From Allocoprococcus comes (GTDB lineage Bacteria > Bacillota > Clostridia > Lachnospirales > Lachnospiraceae): a stretch of 64,000 bases of DNA. Shown here one piece after another: positions 55,519 to 63,913 of this stretch (position 1 is its first letter; every line of letters begins with the position of its first letter). A program made the translations under genes and the position numbers. Location: assembly GCF_013300725.1 (NCBI RefSeq), contig NZ_JAAIMM010000004.1, positions 62,001 to 126,000 of the forward strand. Reading direction: 5' to 3'. Below the pieces are notes generated by a model. That model saw nothing but the letters and a program-made list of their open reading frames with translations, did no database searches and was not told where the DNA came from.

Positions 55519-56397
55519 ATGGCAGAGAGAATTACAGGACACACAGAACTTATTGGACTTATGGCTTATCCGATCAGACATTCAAGTTCACCGGCAATGC
55601 ACAACGAAGCATTTGCTTACCTTGGACTGGATTATGCTTACCTTGCATTTGAAGTTGACAACAGCACACTGGAAGATGCAGTAAAAGGACTTCGTGCTCT
55701 GAAAATGGTAGGATCTAACGTGTCTATGCCAAATAAAACAGTTGTTGGACAGTATCTGGACAAATTATCTCCGGCAGCAGAGCTCTGTGGAGCAGTAAAC
55801 ACAATCGTAAATGAAGATGGTGTTTTGACAGGACACATCACAGACGGTATCGGATTCATGCAGTCATTAAAAGACAATGACATCGATGTAATCGGAAAGA
55901 AGATGACAATCGCAGGAGCGGGCGGAGCTGCTACAGCAATTGAAATCCAGGCTGCACTTGATGGTGTAAAAGAAATCTCCATCTTCAACATCCATGATAA
56001 ATTCTGGGCAAACGCAGAAGAAACAGTAAGAAAGATCAATGAAAAGACAAACTGTAAAGCAACTCTTTACGATCTGGACGACAAAGAAAAATTAAGAGAA
56101 GAAATGAACGATTCTTACATTTTTGTAAACGGAACAGGTGTTGGTATGAAACCACTCGAAGGAATGTCTGTTGTACCGGATAAATCATTCTTCCGTCCGG
56201 AACTGATCGTAATCGATGTTCCTTACTCACCACTGGAGACAAAGATGCGTTCTATGGCAAAAGAAGTTGGATGTAAGACAATGAATGGTCTTGGAATGAT
56301 GTTATTCCAGGGAGCAGCTGCATTCAAACTCTGGACAGGAAAAGAAATGCCGATCGAACACATGAAAGAAGTATTAAATATCAGATACGATGACTAA
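55519..56397 (+). CDS. Quinate/shikimate dehydrogenase, YdiB-like
   Basis: The 292-residue protein is closer to E. coli YdiB than to classical AroE: LIGLMAYPIRHSSSP, YLAFEVDN, VSMPNK, TNGTxVGMKPLE-like NGTGVGMKPLEG and a GMMLFQGAAAFKLWTGKEMP tail match YdiB features. YdiB oxidises quinate and shikimate with NAD or NADP. The substrate motif has Ser in place of the usual Thr (VSMPNK), as in YdiB. The order dehydrogenase, MFS carrier, aroD recalls the E. coli ydiN-ydiB-aroD region, so a catabolic hydroaromatic role is likely. Confidence 0.88.
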   Translation: MAERITGHTELIGLMAYPIRHSSSPAMHNEAFAYLGLDYAYLAFEVDNSTLEDAVKGLRALKMVGSNVSMPNKTVVGQYLDKLSPAAELCGAVNTIVNEDGVLTGHITDGIGFMQSLKDNDIDVIGKKMTIAGAGGAATAIEIQAALDGVKEISIFNIHDKFWANAEETVRKINEKTNCKATLYDLDDKEKLREEMNDSYIFVNGTGVGMKPLEGMSVVPDKSFFRPELIVIDVPYSPLETKMRSMAKEVGCKTMNGLGMMLFQGAAAFKLWTGKEMPIEHMKEVLNIRYDD

Positions 56398-56470
56398 TAT
56401 CCGGCAGGCTGGTATTTAATTTAAGAAGAAATCGAGAAAAAAATGAAAAACAGGAATGTGAGGAAAAGAG

Positions 56471-57685
56471 ATGAATAAGAAATACATACCTAGCGCCCTG
56501 ATACTTTATTTAAACTACTTTATCCACGGTGTTGGATGTTCCATCCTTGGACAGGCAGTCATCAAGGAAGCACTTGCTGCTTCCTGGGGCGTAGAAGTTA
56601 TGGCAATCACTGCAATTTCAGCAGCACTCGGACTTGGACGTCTGATCGCGCTTCCGTTCGCCGGACCGCTTTCTGACAAACTCGGACGTCGTATTTCGAC
56701 AGCGATCGGTAGTGGATCCTATGCAATCTACCTGATCGGACTTGCACTTGCATTTAATGCAGGAACAAATGGCGGATACCAGATCGCATATATCTGTGCA
56801 ATCGTTGGTGGTATCGCAAACTCTTTCCTGGATACAGGAATTTACCCGGCTGTTTCAGAAATCATTTACAAAGCACCGGGCGTTGCAACTATGGGGATCA
56901 AATTCTTTATTTCTGTATCACAGATGCTTTTGCCGTTCGTACTTGGTGTAACTGTTGCTACCACAGCAACAGGAGCAACTTCTTACAACACGCTGTTCTA
57001 TGCATGTGGAATCGCTTATCTTGTACTTCTGGTACTGGTTATGATCTTCCCACTCCCGGATACAGATCAGAAAGCAGCAGGAAAGAAAGAAGGACTGATC
57101 GACAGCTTAAAGCATACCCATTTCTCTGTAGAATCCATCGCAATGATCCTGATCGGATTCACATGTACAGGTACTTTCCAGTTATGGCTGAACTGTGCAC
57201 AGAACTTTGCAAAAGAGAATGTAGGCTGGGCTGATCCGTCTATTATGCAGACATATTATTCAGCAGGAACAATGCTTGCACTTGTTGTAACTGCACTTTT
57301 AACAAGAAAGATCAAAGACGTAAGATTTATCCTGGGATACCCGGTAATCTGTCTTGTAACTATGATCGCTGTTCTGGTTGGAAAGAGCCAGACACTTATG
57401 ATCGCAGGTGCTTTCCTGATCGGATGGGCAGGAGCTGGTGGACTTCTTCAGATCGCAACTTCTGTATGCAACATGCTGTTCCCGAAAATCAAAGGAACCG
57501 TAACAGCACTTGTTATGATCGCATCTTCCCTGTGTAACTACACCATCCTTACCGCAGCATCCAAAATGCAGCCGGCACAGGTTATGGTTATGAACATTGT
57601 TCTTACAGCAGTCGGAGTCCTCCTTGGATTATTCGTAAACTTACGCTATACTAAGATGGTAGAACAGGCACAGGCTGACAACTAA
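56471..57685 (+). CDS. MFS transporter, YdiN/YdiM-like
   Basis: The 404 residues have about twelve hydrophobic segments. GLGRLIALPFAGPLSDKLGRR is the MFS loop 2-3 signature and NSFLDTGIYPAVSE and GWAGAGGLLQIATSV resemble YdiN. The ydiN family is found with quinate/shikimate genes, and this gene sits between the ydiB-like gene and aroD. Import of quinate, shikimate or a related acid is the best guess. Confidence 0.85.
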   Translation: MNKKYIPSALILYLNYFIHGVGCSILGQAVIKEALAASWGVEVMAITAISAALGLGRLIALPFAGPLSDKLGRRISTAIGSGSYAIYLIGLALAFNAGTNGGYQIAYICAIVGGIANSFLDTGIYPAVSEIIYKAPGVATMGIKFFISVSQMLLPFVLGVTVATTATGATSYNTLFYACGIAYLVLLVLVMIFPLPDTDQKAAGKKEGLIDSLKHTHFSVESIAMILIGFTCTGTFQLWLNCAQNFAKENVGWADPSIMQTYYSAGTMLALVVTALLTRKIKDVRFILGYPVICLVTMIAVLVGKSQTLMIAGAFLIGWAGAGGLLQIATSVCNMLFPKIKGTVTALVMIASSLCNYTILTAASKMQPAQVMVMNIVLTAVGVLLGLFVNLRYTKMVEQAQADN

Positions 57686-57706
57686 GAAAAAGAGGAGAAA
57701 ATAGAC

Positions 57707-58471
57707 ATGAGTAAATATGTAGAAGTTCGTGGCGTTAAAATCGGCGAAGGGGTACCGAAGATCTGTGTACCGATCGTTGGAAAGACAAAAGAAGAAATTC
57801 TTGCAGCAGCAAAATCTTTTGAGGATGTTGCACTTGACGTTGTAGAATGGCGTGTAGACTGGTTCGAAGGTGTGTTTGATTTTGCACAGGTTGAAGATGT
57901 ATTAAAAGACCTTCGTCCGGCACTTGGTGAAACTCCGATCCTTTTCACATTCCGTACTTCCAAAGAAGGCGGCGAAAAAGCAATCGAAGCAGATGCATAT
58001 GCAGAGCTTAACAAGAAAGCAGCAGCAACAGGACTGATTGACCTTGTAGATGTAGAAGCGTTTACAGGTGATGAAGTTGTGAAAGATATCATCGAAGGTG
58101 CACATGCACACGGCGTAAAAGTTGTTGCATCCAACCATGATTTCGATAAGACACCGGACAAAGACGATATCGTAGGACGCCTTGTGAAAATGCAGGAACT
58201 CGGTGCAGATATCCCGAAAATTGCAGTAATGCCACAGTGCAAAAAGGATGTGCTTACACTTCTTGAAGCAACACGTGAAATGGCAGAAGAACATGCAGAC
58301 CGTCCGATTATTACAATGTCTATGGCAGGTACAGGACTGATCAGCCGTCTTTGCGGTGAAGTATTCGGTTCCGCACTTACTTTCGGGGCAGTTGGAAAAG
58401 CTTCTGCACCTGGTCAGATGAATGCATCAGATTTAAGAGAAATCCTGACGCTGATCGATAAGAGCATCTAG
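57707..58471 (+). CDS. aroD: 3-dehydroquinate dehydratase, type I
   Basis: AroD interconverts 3-dehydroquinate and 3-dehydroshikimate by a Schiff-base mechanism. The 254 residues show VVEWRVDWF, TFRTSKEGG, the catalytic histidine in ASNHDFDKTP near 144 and the Schiff-base lysine in AVMPQCKKD near 170. Type I enzymes serve biosynthesis in E. coli and catabolism elsewhere. This is the only dehydratase in the window, so it may serve both directions. A strong terminator follows. Confidence 0.95.
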   Translation: MSKYVEVRGVKIGEGVPKICVPIVGKTKEEILAAAKSFEDVALDVVEWRVDWFEGVFDFAQVEDVLKDLRPALGETPILFTFRTSKEGGEKAIEADAYAELNKKAAATGLIDLVDVEAFTGDEVVKDIIEGAHAHGVKVVASNHDFDKTPDKDDIVGRLVKMQELGADIPKIAVMPQCKKDVLTLLEATREMAEEHADRPIITMSMAGTGLISRLCGEVFGSALTFGAVGKASAPGQMNASDLREILTLIDKSI

Positions 58472-58547
58472 TAAAGAAACATCCGGAGAAGTCCTGTGGC
58501 AGATCCGTTATGTTTAACCTGAATGAAGAGTGAAAAAAAGGCAGGAT

Positions 58548-58594
58548 AATAACCCGCAGTCATACCGGGGATTCCGGTGAGACTGCGGGTTATT
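58548..58594 (+). terminator. Terminator after aroD
   Basis: AATAACCCGCAGTC pairs with GACTGCGGGTTATT, with a nested ACCGG/CCGGT, followed by TATATC. Confidence 0.8.
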
Positions 58595-58691
58595 TATATC
58601 TGATGTTTGTTAAAAATCTAACCGATGCCCGGAGCGGAACGGTTATAGAGATTTTCACTATTTAAAGGGATAAAATCAATATGGAAAATAA

Positions 58692-58720
58692 TAGACAACT
58701 TCCACAGAAATTGTTATCAT
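58692..58720 (+). promoter_or_regulatory. Promoter of the TRAP operon with overlapping palindrome
   Basis: TAGACA and TATCAT are separated by 17 bases. ACAACTT-N6-AAATTGT (58695-58714) fills the spacer, one mismatch from a perfect palindrome, and may be an operator. Confidence 0.5.
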
Positions 58721-58757
58721 TTTTCTATATGACTACATGAATGGAGGGCAAACGTGA

Positions 58758-59273
58758 ATGAAGAAAACAGTAATCTGGCTGGATAACTATCTGGAAGAAT
58801 TTCTCATGGTGGTCAGCCTGATCTTGATGACGGTGATCATGGGAATCCAGGTGTTTTCCAGATATGTACTCGGCTCAGCTCCGTCCTGGTCGGAGGAGAT
58901 TACCCGATACCTGTTTGTATGGTCGGGCTTTTTGAGTGTCAGCTATTGTACGAGAAAGTGTATTTCTATTAAGATCGAACAGTTTGTGGCGATTTTTCCG
59001 AGAAGAGGAAAGGCAATGTTTAAATTGGTCAATCATACTTTTGAGCTTATGGTATTCCTCTATCTGATTCCATTTGCATTCAAGTATATGATGTCGGCAG
59101 TGGAGAGCGGGCAGGTGAGTCCGGCGTGCCACATTCCGATGTATTATGTACAGGCAGCACCGCTTGTCAGCTTTATCCTGGTGGCGATCCGTATTGTCCA
59201 GCGGTGGTTTGCAGAGTTAAAAGTCGTAAGAGATAAAGAGGAGAAAGGAGACAAAGCATGCCGGCAGCAGTAG
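58758..59273 (+). CDS. dctQ: TRAP transporter small permease (DctQ)
   Basis: The 171 residues have four transmembrane segments and the DctQ motif GSAPSWSEEITRYLFVW near 39-55. With DctM it forms the sodium-driven TRAP membrane unit. The start follows GGAGGG. The dctM start overlaps by 16 bases, so the two are translated together. Confidence 0.93.
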   Translation: MKKTVIWLDNYLEEFLMVVSLILMTVIMGIQVFSRYVLGSAPSWSEEITRYLFVWSGFLSVSYCTRKCISIKIEQFVAIFPRRGKAMFKLVNHTFELMVFLYLIPFAFKYMMSAVESGQVSPACHIPMYYVQAAPLVSFILVAIRIVQRWFAELKVVRDKEEKGDKACRQQ

Positions 59274-60547
59274 TATTTATCTTATTTGTAATCTGTCTGA
59301 TTATTGCCATTCCGGTATCGATCGCGCTTACGATCGCATCGGTTCTCCCGGGTGCTTTTGATCCATCTTTCACAGCCAGCGGACAGTTCGTGATCCGTTC
59401 CATGCTGGGAGGAATTGACAGTTTCCCGCTCCTTGCGGTTCCGATGTTTGTACTTTCCGGAATCATCATGGCAAGAGGTGGTATTTCCAAAAAATTATTT
59501 GATGTATTTTCGTATTTCCTTGGAAATCTGACAGCAGGTCTTCCGTGCGCGGTCATTGTAACCTGTCTGTTTTATGGCGCAATCTCAGGTTCCGGACCGG
59601 CGACGGTTGCAGCAGTCGGAAGTATGACGATCCCGATTCTGATCGAGCTTGGATACGATAAGGATTTTTCCGCGGCGATCGTAGCCGTTGCAGGTGGTCT
59701 TGGAGTTATTATTCCACCAAGTATTCCGTTTATTATGTTCGGAAGTGCTTCCGGCGAATCAGTAAGTGACCTGTTTATCGCAGGGATCATTCCGGGACTT
59801 CTGATCGGCGGACTTCTGATGGTTTATGTAGTCTATTACTGTAAAAAGAATGGAGAAGACAAAGAAAAGATCCAGAAAGTAGTCGGGGAGCTTCATGAGA
59901 AAGGACTTTTGAAGGTTTTAAAAGAAAGCTTCTGGGCACTTTTGAGTCCGGTCATCATTCTGGGATGCATCTATTCCGGAATCGCATCGCCGACAGAAGC
60001 GGCAGTCATTTCGGTATTTTATGCATTGATCGTCAGCCTGTTTATTTATAAGACGATGACGTTTAAAGATATCTGGCCGGCACTGGTGGAAGGGGTGCGT
60101 ACTTATGCACCGATCATGTTCATTCTTGCGGCATCGATTGCGTTTTCAAGAGTTCTGACTCTGATGCAGATCCCACAGATGGTCAGCACCTGGATCCTGA
60201 CGCACTTTACCAATAAGATCGTCCTTCTTCTGGTGATCAATGTATTCCTTCTGATCGTGGGAATGGTCATGGATACCACACCGGCAATCCTGATCCTGAC
60301 ACCGATCCTTCTGCCGATCGTAACAGCAGTCGGCATGAATCCGATCCACTTTGGAATCATGATGGTTGTCAACCTTGCGATCGGATTTGTAACACCGCCG
60401 ATCGGGGTTAACTTATTTGTGGCAAGTTCGCTTACAGATATCCCGATCATGCGGATTTCCAAACATGCGATGCCGATGATCGGCTACTTCCTTGTTGCGC
60501 TTTTGTTAATTACGTTTATCCCGGCGATCAGCCTGGCACTGATATAG
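59258..60547 (+). CDS. dctM: TRAP transporter large permease (DctM)
   Basis: The 429 residues have about twelve membrane segments and typical DctM motifs: MLGGIDSFPLLAVPMFVLSG, FYGAISGSGPATVAAVGSMTIP, GVIIPPSIPFIMFG and FVTPPIGVNLFVASS. The order Q-M-P is intact. Substrate is determined mainly by DctP. Confidence 0.95.
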   Translation: MPAAVVFILFVICLIIAIPVSIALTIASVLPGAFDPSFTASGQFVIRSMLGGIDSFPLLAVPMFVLSGIIMARGGISKKLFDVFSYFLGNLTAGLPCAVIVTCLFYGAISGSGPATVAAVGSMTIPILIELGYDKDFSAAIVAVAGGLGVIIPPSIPFIMFGSASGESVSDLFIAGIIPGLLIGGLLMVYVVYYCKKNGEDKEKIQKVVGELHEKGLLKVLKESFWALLSPVIILGCIYSGIASPTEAAVISVFYALIVSLFIYKTMTFKDIWPALVEGVRTYAPIMFILAASIAFSRVLTLMQIPQMVSTWILTHFTNKIVLLLVINVFLLIVGMVMDTTPAILILTPILLPIVTAVGMNPIHFGIMMVVNLAIGFVTPPIGVNLFVASSLTDIPIMRISKHAMPMIGYFLVALLLITFIPAISLALI

Positions 60548-60558
60548 GAGGTGGCAGC

Positions 60559-61566
60559 ATGAAGAAAGCAGTAAGAATGGCAGTAGCGGCAGGAATGTGT
60601 GCGGCACTTGCACTCAGTGCGGGATGCCAGAAAAAGACGGTTACGGATGATGAAGTACAGCGATATGCATGGCCGCTTGCAACGGCGAGTCCGGAGGATA
60701 CCGTAACACAGATCTATGCAGAAAAATTTGCGGAAGAAGTAGAAGAATTAAGTGATGGCAAGATGAAGATCCAGGTCTATCCGAACGGTACGATCGGAGG
60801 GGACAGGGAGCTTCTGGAGAGTTGTAAGGATGGGGACATTCCGTTTGTGATCCAGAATACAGCTCCGCAGGTAACCTTTATGCCGGATCTGGCGGTATTC
60901 GATCTTCCGTGCCGTTTCAGCACGATTGATGAAGTACGTAAAAAGGCCGATGATCCGGAATTCTACGGACTTCTGGAGAATGTCTATGAAAATGGCGGAT
61001 ACAAGCTTCTTGGTTATGCAGATCAGGGATTCCGCGTGATGTCAACGAATAAAAAGGTCGAATCATTGGCTGATTTTAAAGGACAGAAGATCCGTACCAT
61101 GGAGAATTCCTACCATATGGATTTTTGGAAAAAACTGAAAGCATCTCCGACACCGATGAGTTTCAGTGAGGTGTATATCGGGCTGCAGCAGGGAACCATT
61201 GACGCCCAGGAAAATCCATACGAGGTTATCGTATCCAACAAGCTTTATGAACAGCAGGATTATGTGGTGGAGACCAATCACCTGCCACATCTGATCTCTC
61301 TGATCGTCAGTGATGAATTTTTTCAGGATCTGCCGGAAGATAAGCAGGCGATCCTTGTAGAAGCTGCAGAGATCGCCAAAGAAGAGGCTCGCCAGGCATC
61401 GGATGACCGGATTGCGGACAAGATCAAAGTAATTGAGGACAGCGGAACACAGATTGTTACACTTAGTGATGAACTGAGAGTGGAAATCCGTGAGGCAGTG
61501 CAGCCGGTTTACGATGAAATCGAGAAAAATGTGGATAAAAAGCTTTATAATTCCTATATGAAATAG
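60559..61566 (+). CDS. dctP: TRAP transporter solute-binding lipoprotein (DctP)
   Basis: The 335 residues begin with a signal peptide and lipobox (LALSAGC), so the mature protein is anchored outside the membrane. EKFAEEVEELSDGKMKIQVYPNGTIGGDRELLE and the DctP signature FKGQKIRTMEN, which contains the conserved Arg that binds a carboxylate, are present. YIGLQQGTIDAQENP completes the fold. The ligand should be an organic acid; quinate or shikimate is plausible from context, but C4-dicarboxylates cannot be excluded. Confidence 0.92.
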   Translation: MKKAVRMAVAAGMCAALALSAGCQKKTVTDDEVQRYAWPLATASPEDTVTQIYAEKFAEEVEELSDGKMKIQVYPNGTIGGDRELLESCKDGDIPFVIQNTAPQVTFMPDLAVFDLPCRFSTIDEVRKKADDPEFYGLLENVYENGGYKLLGYADQGFRVMSTNKKVESLADFKGQKIRTMENSYHMDFWKKLKASPTPMSFSEVYIGLQQGTIDAQENPYEVIVSNKLYEQQDYVVETNHLPHLISLIVSDEFFQDLPEDKQAILVEAAEIAKEEARQASDDRIADKIKVIEDSGTQIVTLSDELRVEIREAVQPVYDEIEKNVDKKLYNSYMK

Positions 61567-61615
61567 CAAAAAATACGGAAAATCAGGGAAATCTGTAATT
61601 GATTGAAATTTTTTG

Positions 61616-61644
61616 TTGAAAAATAGAGTTTTTTATTATAGAAT
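61616..61644 (+). promoter_or_regulatory. Promoter of efp
   Basis: TTGAAA and TAGAAT are separated by 17 bases, 64 bases before efp. Confidence 0.65.
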
Positions 61645-61708
61645 TATAAGTAATGTATATAAAAAAGTAAAAGGAATGCCTCAGGGCATATATAAGGAGG
61701 ATATTACA

Positions 61709-62266
61709 ATGATTTCAGCAGGCGATTTTAGAAATGGTCTTACAGTACTGATCGAAGGAAATATTTATCAGATTCTGGAATTCCAGCATGTAAAACCGGG
61801 AAAGGGAGCAGCTTTCGTTAGAACAAAACTTAAAAACATCATCAGTGGTGGTGTAGTAGAAAAGACTTTCCGTCCGACAGAGAAATTCGATACCGCTCAT
61901 ATCGACAGAAAAGATATGCAGTATCTGTATTCTGATGGTGAACTCTATCATTTCATGGATGTTGAGACATTCGACCAGATCGCAGTTGATGGAGATACAG
62001 TAGGAGATTCTCTCAAGTTCGTAAAAGAGAACGAGATGGTTAAAGTATGTTCACATGAAGGTAACGTATTCTCAGTAGAGCCGCCGATCAGTGTGGAACT
62101 TGAAGTTACAGAGACAGAGCCGGGAGTAAAAGGTGACACAGCTACAGGCGCTACCAAACCGGCTATCGTTGAGACCGGAGCAAGCGTTCTTGTACCTCTG
62201 TTCGTTAACCAGGGTGACAAGATCAAAATTGATACCCGTACAGGAGAGTACAGCTCAAGAGCATAA
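61709..62266 (+). CDS. efp: Elongation factor P
   Basis: EF-P rescues ribosomes at polyproline stretches. The 185 residues have the KOW-like N-terminal domain with [17 protein letters not shown], whose Lys in PGKG is the modification site, and two OB domains ending [17 protein letters not shown]. The ATG after AAGGAGG is used; a frame start 32 codons earlier lies in the promoter region. No lysine-modifying gene is nearby. Confidence 0.97.
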   Translation: MISAGDFRNGLTVLIEGNIYQILEFQHVKPGKGAAFVRTKLKNIISGGVVEKTFRPTEKFDTAHIDRKDMQYLYSDGELYHFMDVETFDQIAVDGDTVGDSLKFVKENEMVKVCSHEGNVFSVEPPISVELEVTETEPGVKGDTATGATKPAIVETGASVLVPLFVNQGDKIKIDTRTGEYSSRA

Positions 62267-62303
62267 TCCTTTCGTCATAATTCACAAAATTAAGACAGAG
62301 ATA

Positions 62304-62346
62304 AAAGCCGAAAGCAGAGGCAAGTCCTCATGCTTTCGGCTTTTTT
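62304..62346 (+). terminator. Terminator of efp
   Basis: AAAGCCGAAAGCA pairs with TGCTTTCGGC-TTT over a 14-base loop, with six T residues. Confidence 0.9.
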
Positions 62347-62383
62347 GCATGTCAATGCCATTTTGGAAGGGAAAAGAATGTTC

Positions 62384-62412
62384 TTGTAATCTGAAAAAAG
62401 GGCAGATATAAT
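62384..62412 (+). promoter_or_regulatory. Promoter of the DUF5688 gene
   Basis: TTGTAA and a perfect TATAAT are separated by 17 bases, giving a leader of about 100 bases. Confidence 0.6.
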
Positions 62413-62418
62413 TGGCAG

Positions 62419-62517
62419 TACACACCTGCTTGAATGCAGGTGATATTCAAATCATAAGCTGCCTTAAGATGGCAGAAAAGGTTCTTTGCGGCGCATGGCT
62501 TTCGGGAAGGAGAACGG
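62419..62517 (+). promoter_or_regulatory. Leader with two hairpins before DUF5688
   Basis: CACCTGC/GCAGGTG (around 62425-62444) and CTGCC/GGCAG (around 62460-62475) form two compact stems, joined by ATATTCAAATCATAA, ahead of GGAAGGAG. No known riboswitch consensus was recognised. Confidence 0.45.
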
Positions 62518-63351
62518 ATGAATTATACAGAATTTATGAATGCTATGTTATGCGAGATCAGAGGACAGGTAGATGCGCAGGTGAGGACAGAGCTGTACAC
62601 TGTGACAAAGAATAATGGAACCAGAAGAACGGGGATTCTTTTTAAGCAGGAGGACAGCAACCTTGCACCGACGATCTATCTGGAGGAATTTTACCAGAAG
62701 TACCTGAAGGGGCAGCAGGTACCGGATCTGGCGGATTCCATTTGCAGTATTTATCAGGAGATTCGGGTGAAGAAGACCTGTGATTGTCAGAATCTGTTTG
62801 ATTTTAATCATGTAAAAGAGCATATCGTGTACAAGCTGATCCGGCGGGATGCCAACGAAGAACTGTTAAAGCAGATTCCTTATGAGCCGTTCCTGGATCT
62901 GGCAGTGGTCTATTATATCCAGATAGACAACACACGCTTTGGTTCGGCGGCGATCCAGATTCGCAACGAGCATCTGCGGTACTGGCGTGTGGAAAAGGAA
63001 GAGATCCGGCGTCTTGCCGAGAAGAATACACCGCGGATCTATCCGGTGCAGATCCAGAAGATCGTGCGCTTTATGTATGTGGCGACGAACGAGCAGTGCA
63101 GTCTGGGGGCAGCAGTGATGCGGTATCCGGATTTCTTGGAAAAGGTCTGGGGGATGATCGGAGAGGGGTTTTATATCCTGCCAAGCAGTATCCATGAAGT
63201 CATTCTGGTGCCGGAAAGCTTTGGAATGGAGCCGGAGCGGATGCAGGAGATGGTCAAAGAGATCAATCAGATCGGAGTGGCGCCGGAGGAAGTGCTTTCG
63301 GATTCCGTGTATTACTCTGATGGGGAGGAGATTCGGATCGTGGCGAAGTAG
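62518..63351 (+). CDS. DUF5688 family protein
   Basis: The 277-residue soluble protein has an N-terminal helical part (NYTEFMNAMLCEIRGQV), a central beta-rich region (YEPFLDLAVVYYIQI) and GEGFYILPSSIHEVILVPES near the C-terminus. This plan matches DUF5688 proteins, which are common in Lachnospiraceae, often in many copies, and of unknown function. RBS is GGAAGGAG. Confidence 0.8.
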   Translation: MNYTEFMNAMLCEIRGQVDAQVRTELYTVTKNNGTRRTGILFKQEDSNLAPTIYLEEFYQKYLKGQQVPDLADSICSIYQEIRVKKTCDCQNLFDFNHVKEHIVYKLIRRDANEELLKQIPYEPFLDLAVVYYIQIDNTRFGSAAIQIRNEHLRYWRVEKEEIRRLAEKNTPRIYPVQIQKIVRFMYVATNEQCSLGAAVMRYPDFLEKVWGMIGEGFYILPSSIHEVILVPESFGMEPERMQEMVKEINQIGVAPEEVLSDSVYYSDGEEIRIVAK

Positions 63352-63366
63352 GGATAGATTATAAAC

Positions 63367-63573
63367 GTGTATAGAGTAGGGAAAATTGACAGGGAAATAT
63401 ACCATTGTATAGCAGAGGATATAGTAACAGATGAAGTTATTATAACTGTTGTGCAGATTATGCATATTAGGGAAAGACATCCCAATGATTATGAACTTTT
63501 TTCTACATACAAATTCTTTACAAAAGAGAATAATATTGATATACTGAAAGTAGAGAAAAATTTATTCATATGA
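63367..63573 (+). pseudogene. Truncated PBECR-type nuclease-domain remnant
   Basis: The frame encodes about 68 residues resembling the N-terminal half of Clostridia proteins of the PBECR (phage Barnase-EndoU-colicin-RelE) fold: VGKIDREIYHCIAEDIVTD and HIRERHPNDYELF. Full-length relatives, as I recall them, continue for roughly 50 further residues; here the sequence becomes lysine/asparagine-rich and stops. The start codon context is weak. Probably a decayed copy, although a small intact protein cannot be excluded. Confidence 0.5.
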
Positions 63574-63593
63574 TTATTTAAGGTGGAAGATTT

Positions 63594-63717
63594 CGTGCGA
63601 TCCACACGCCGATGGTATAGACAGGGGAAACCTGAGAGATGCAGGAGAAGCGCACGCCTGCTGGATAATCATTTGAAGAAGACTTAAAGAGGTGTCGCAG
63701 GTTTGCGGCACCTTTTT
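63594..63717 (+). ncRNA. Candidate structured RNA ending in a terminator
   Basis: CGTGCG (63594-63599) pairs with CGCACG (63651-63656), enclosing CAGG-GGAAA-CCTG (63622-63634). Downstream, a perfect 10-bp stem AGGTGTCGCA/TGCGGCACCT with TTTTT (63690-63717) is a strong terminator with no coding gene in front of it except the remnant. It could be an orphan leader or a small RNA. Confidence 0.4.
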
Positions 63718-63719
63718 GT

Positions 63720-63819
63720 GTATACGATGAGCCAAGTGCAGATTTGTGCTTGCACAAGAATCTGCATTTGGCGAATGTACATCATCTGGCTGTTAAGCGA
63801 GATGGTGTACAAAGTATAC
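63720..63819. repeat. Three-way-junction palindromic element
   Basis: GTATAC (63720-63725) pairs with GTATAC (63814-63819). Inside are GCCAAGTGCAGATT/AATCTGCATTTGGC (63731-63744 with 63759-63772, one G-U), with a nested TGTGC/GCACA, and TGTACATCATCT/AGATGGTGTACA (63776-63787 with 63800-63811, one G-U). Confidence 0.6.
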
Positions 63820-63821
63820 GA

Positions 63822-63871
63822 ATCAAGTAGGAGTCAGCCTGCTCGATTATATAGATCAAGTAGGAGTCAGC
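63822..63871 (+). repeat. Two direct repeats upstream of the response regulator
   Basis: ATCAAGTAGGAGTCAGC occurs at 63822-63838 and 63855-63871. The first copy can also pair with the following CCTGCTCGAT. Confidence 0.7.
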
Positions 63872-63913
63872 TTACGCAATCATACAATAGAAATAAAGAA
63901 AGGAATTCCAAGC

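Noticed and set aside
63594-63690. TPP riboswitch
   Set aside because: CTGGATAAT and CTGAGAGAT recall parts of the aptamer, but the other conserved segments are missing and the order is wrong.
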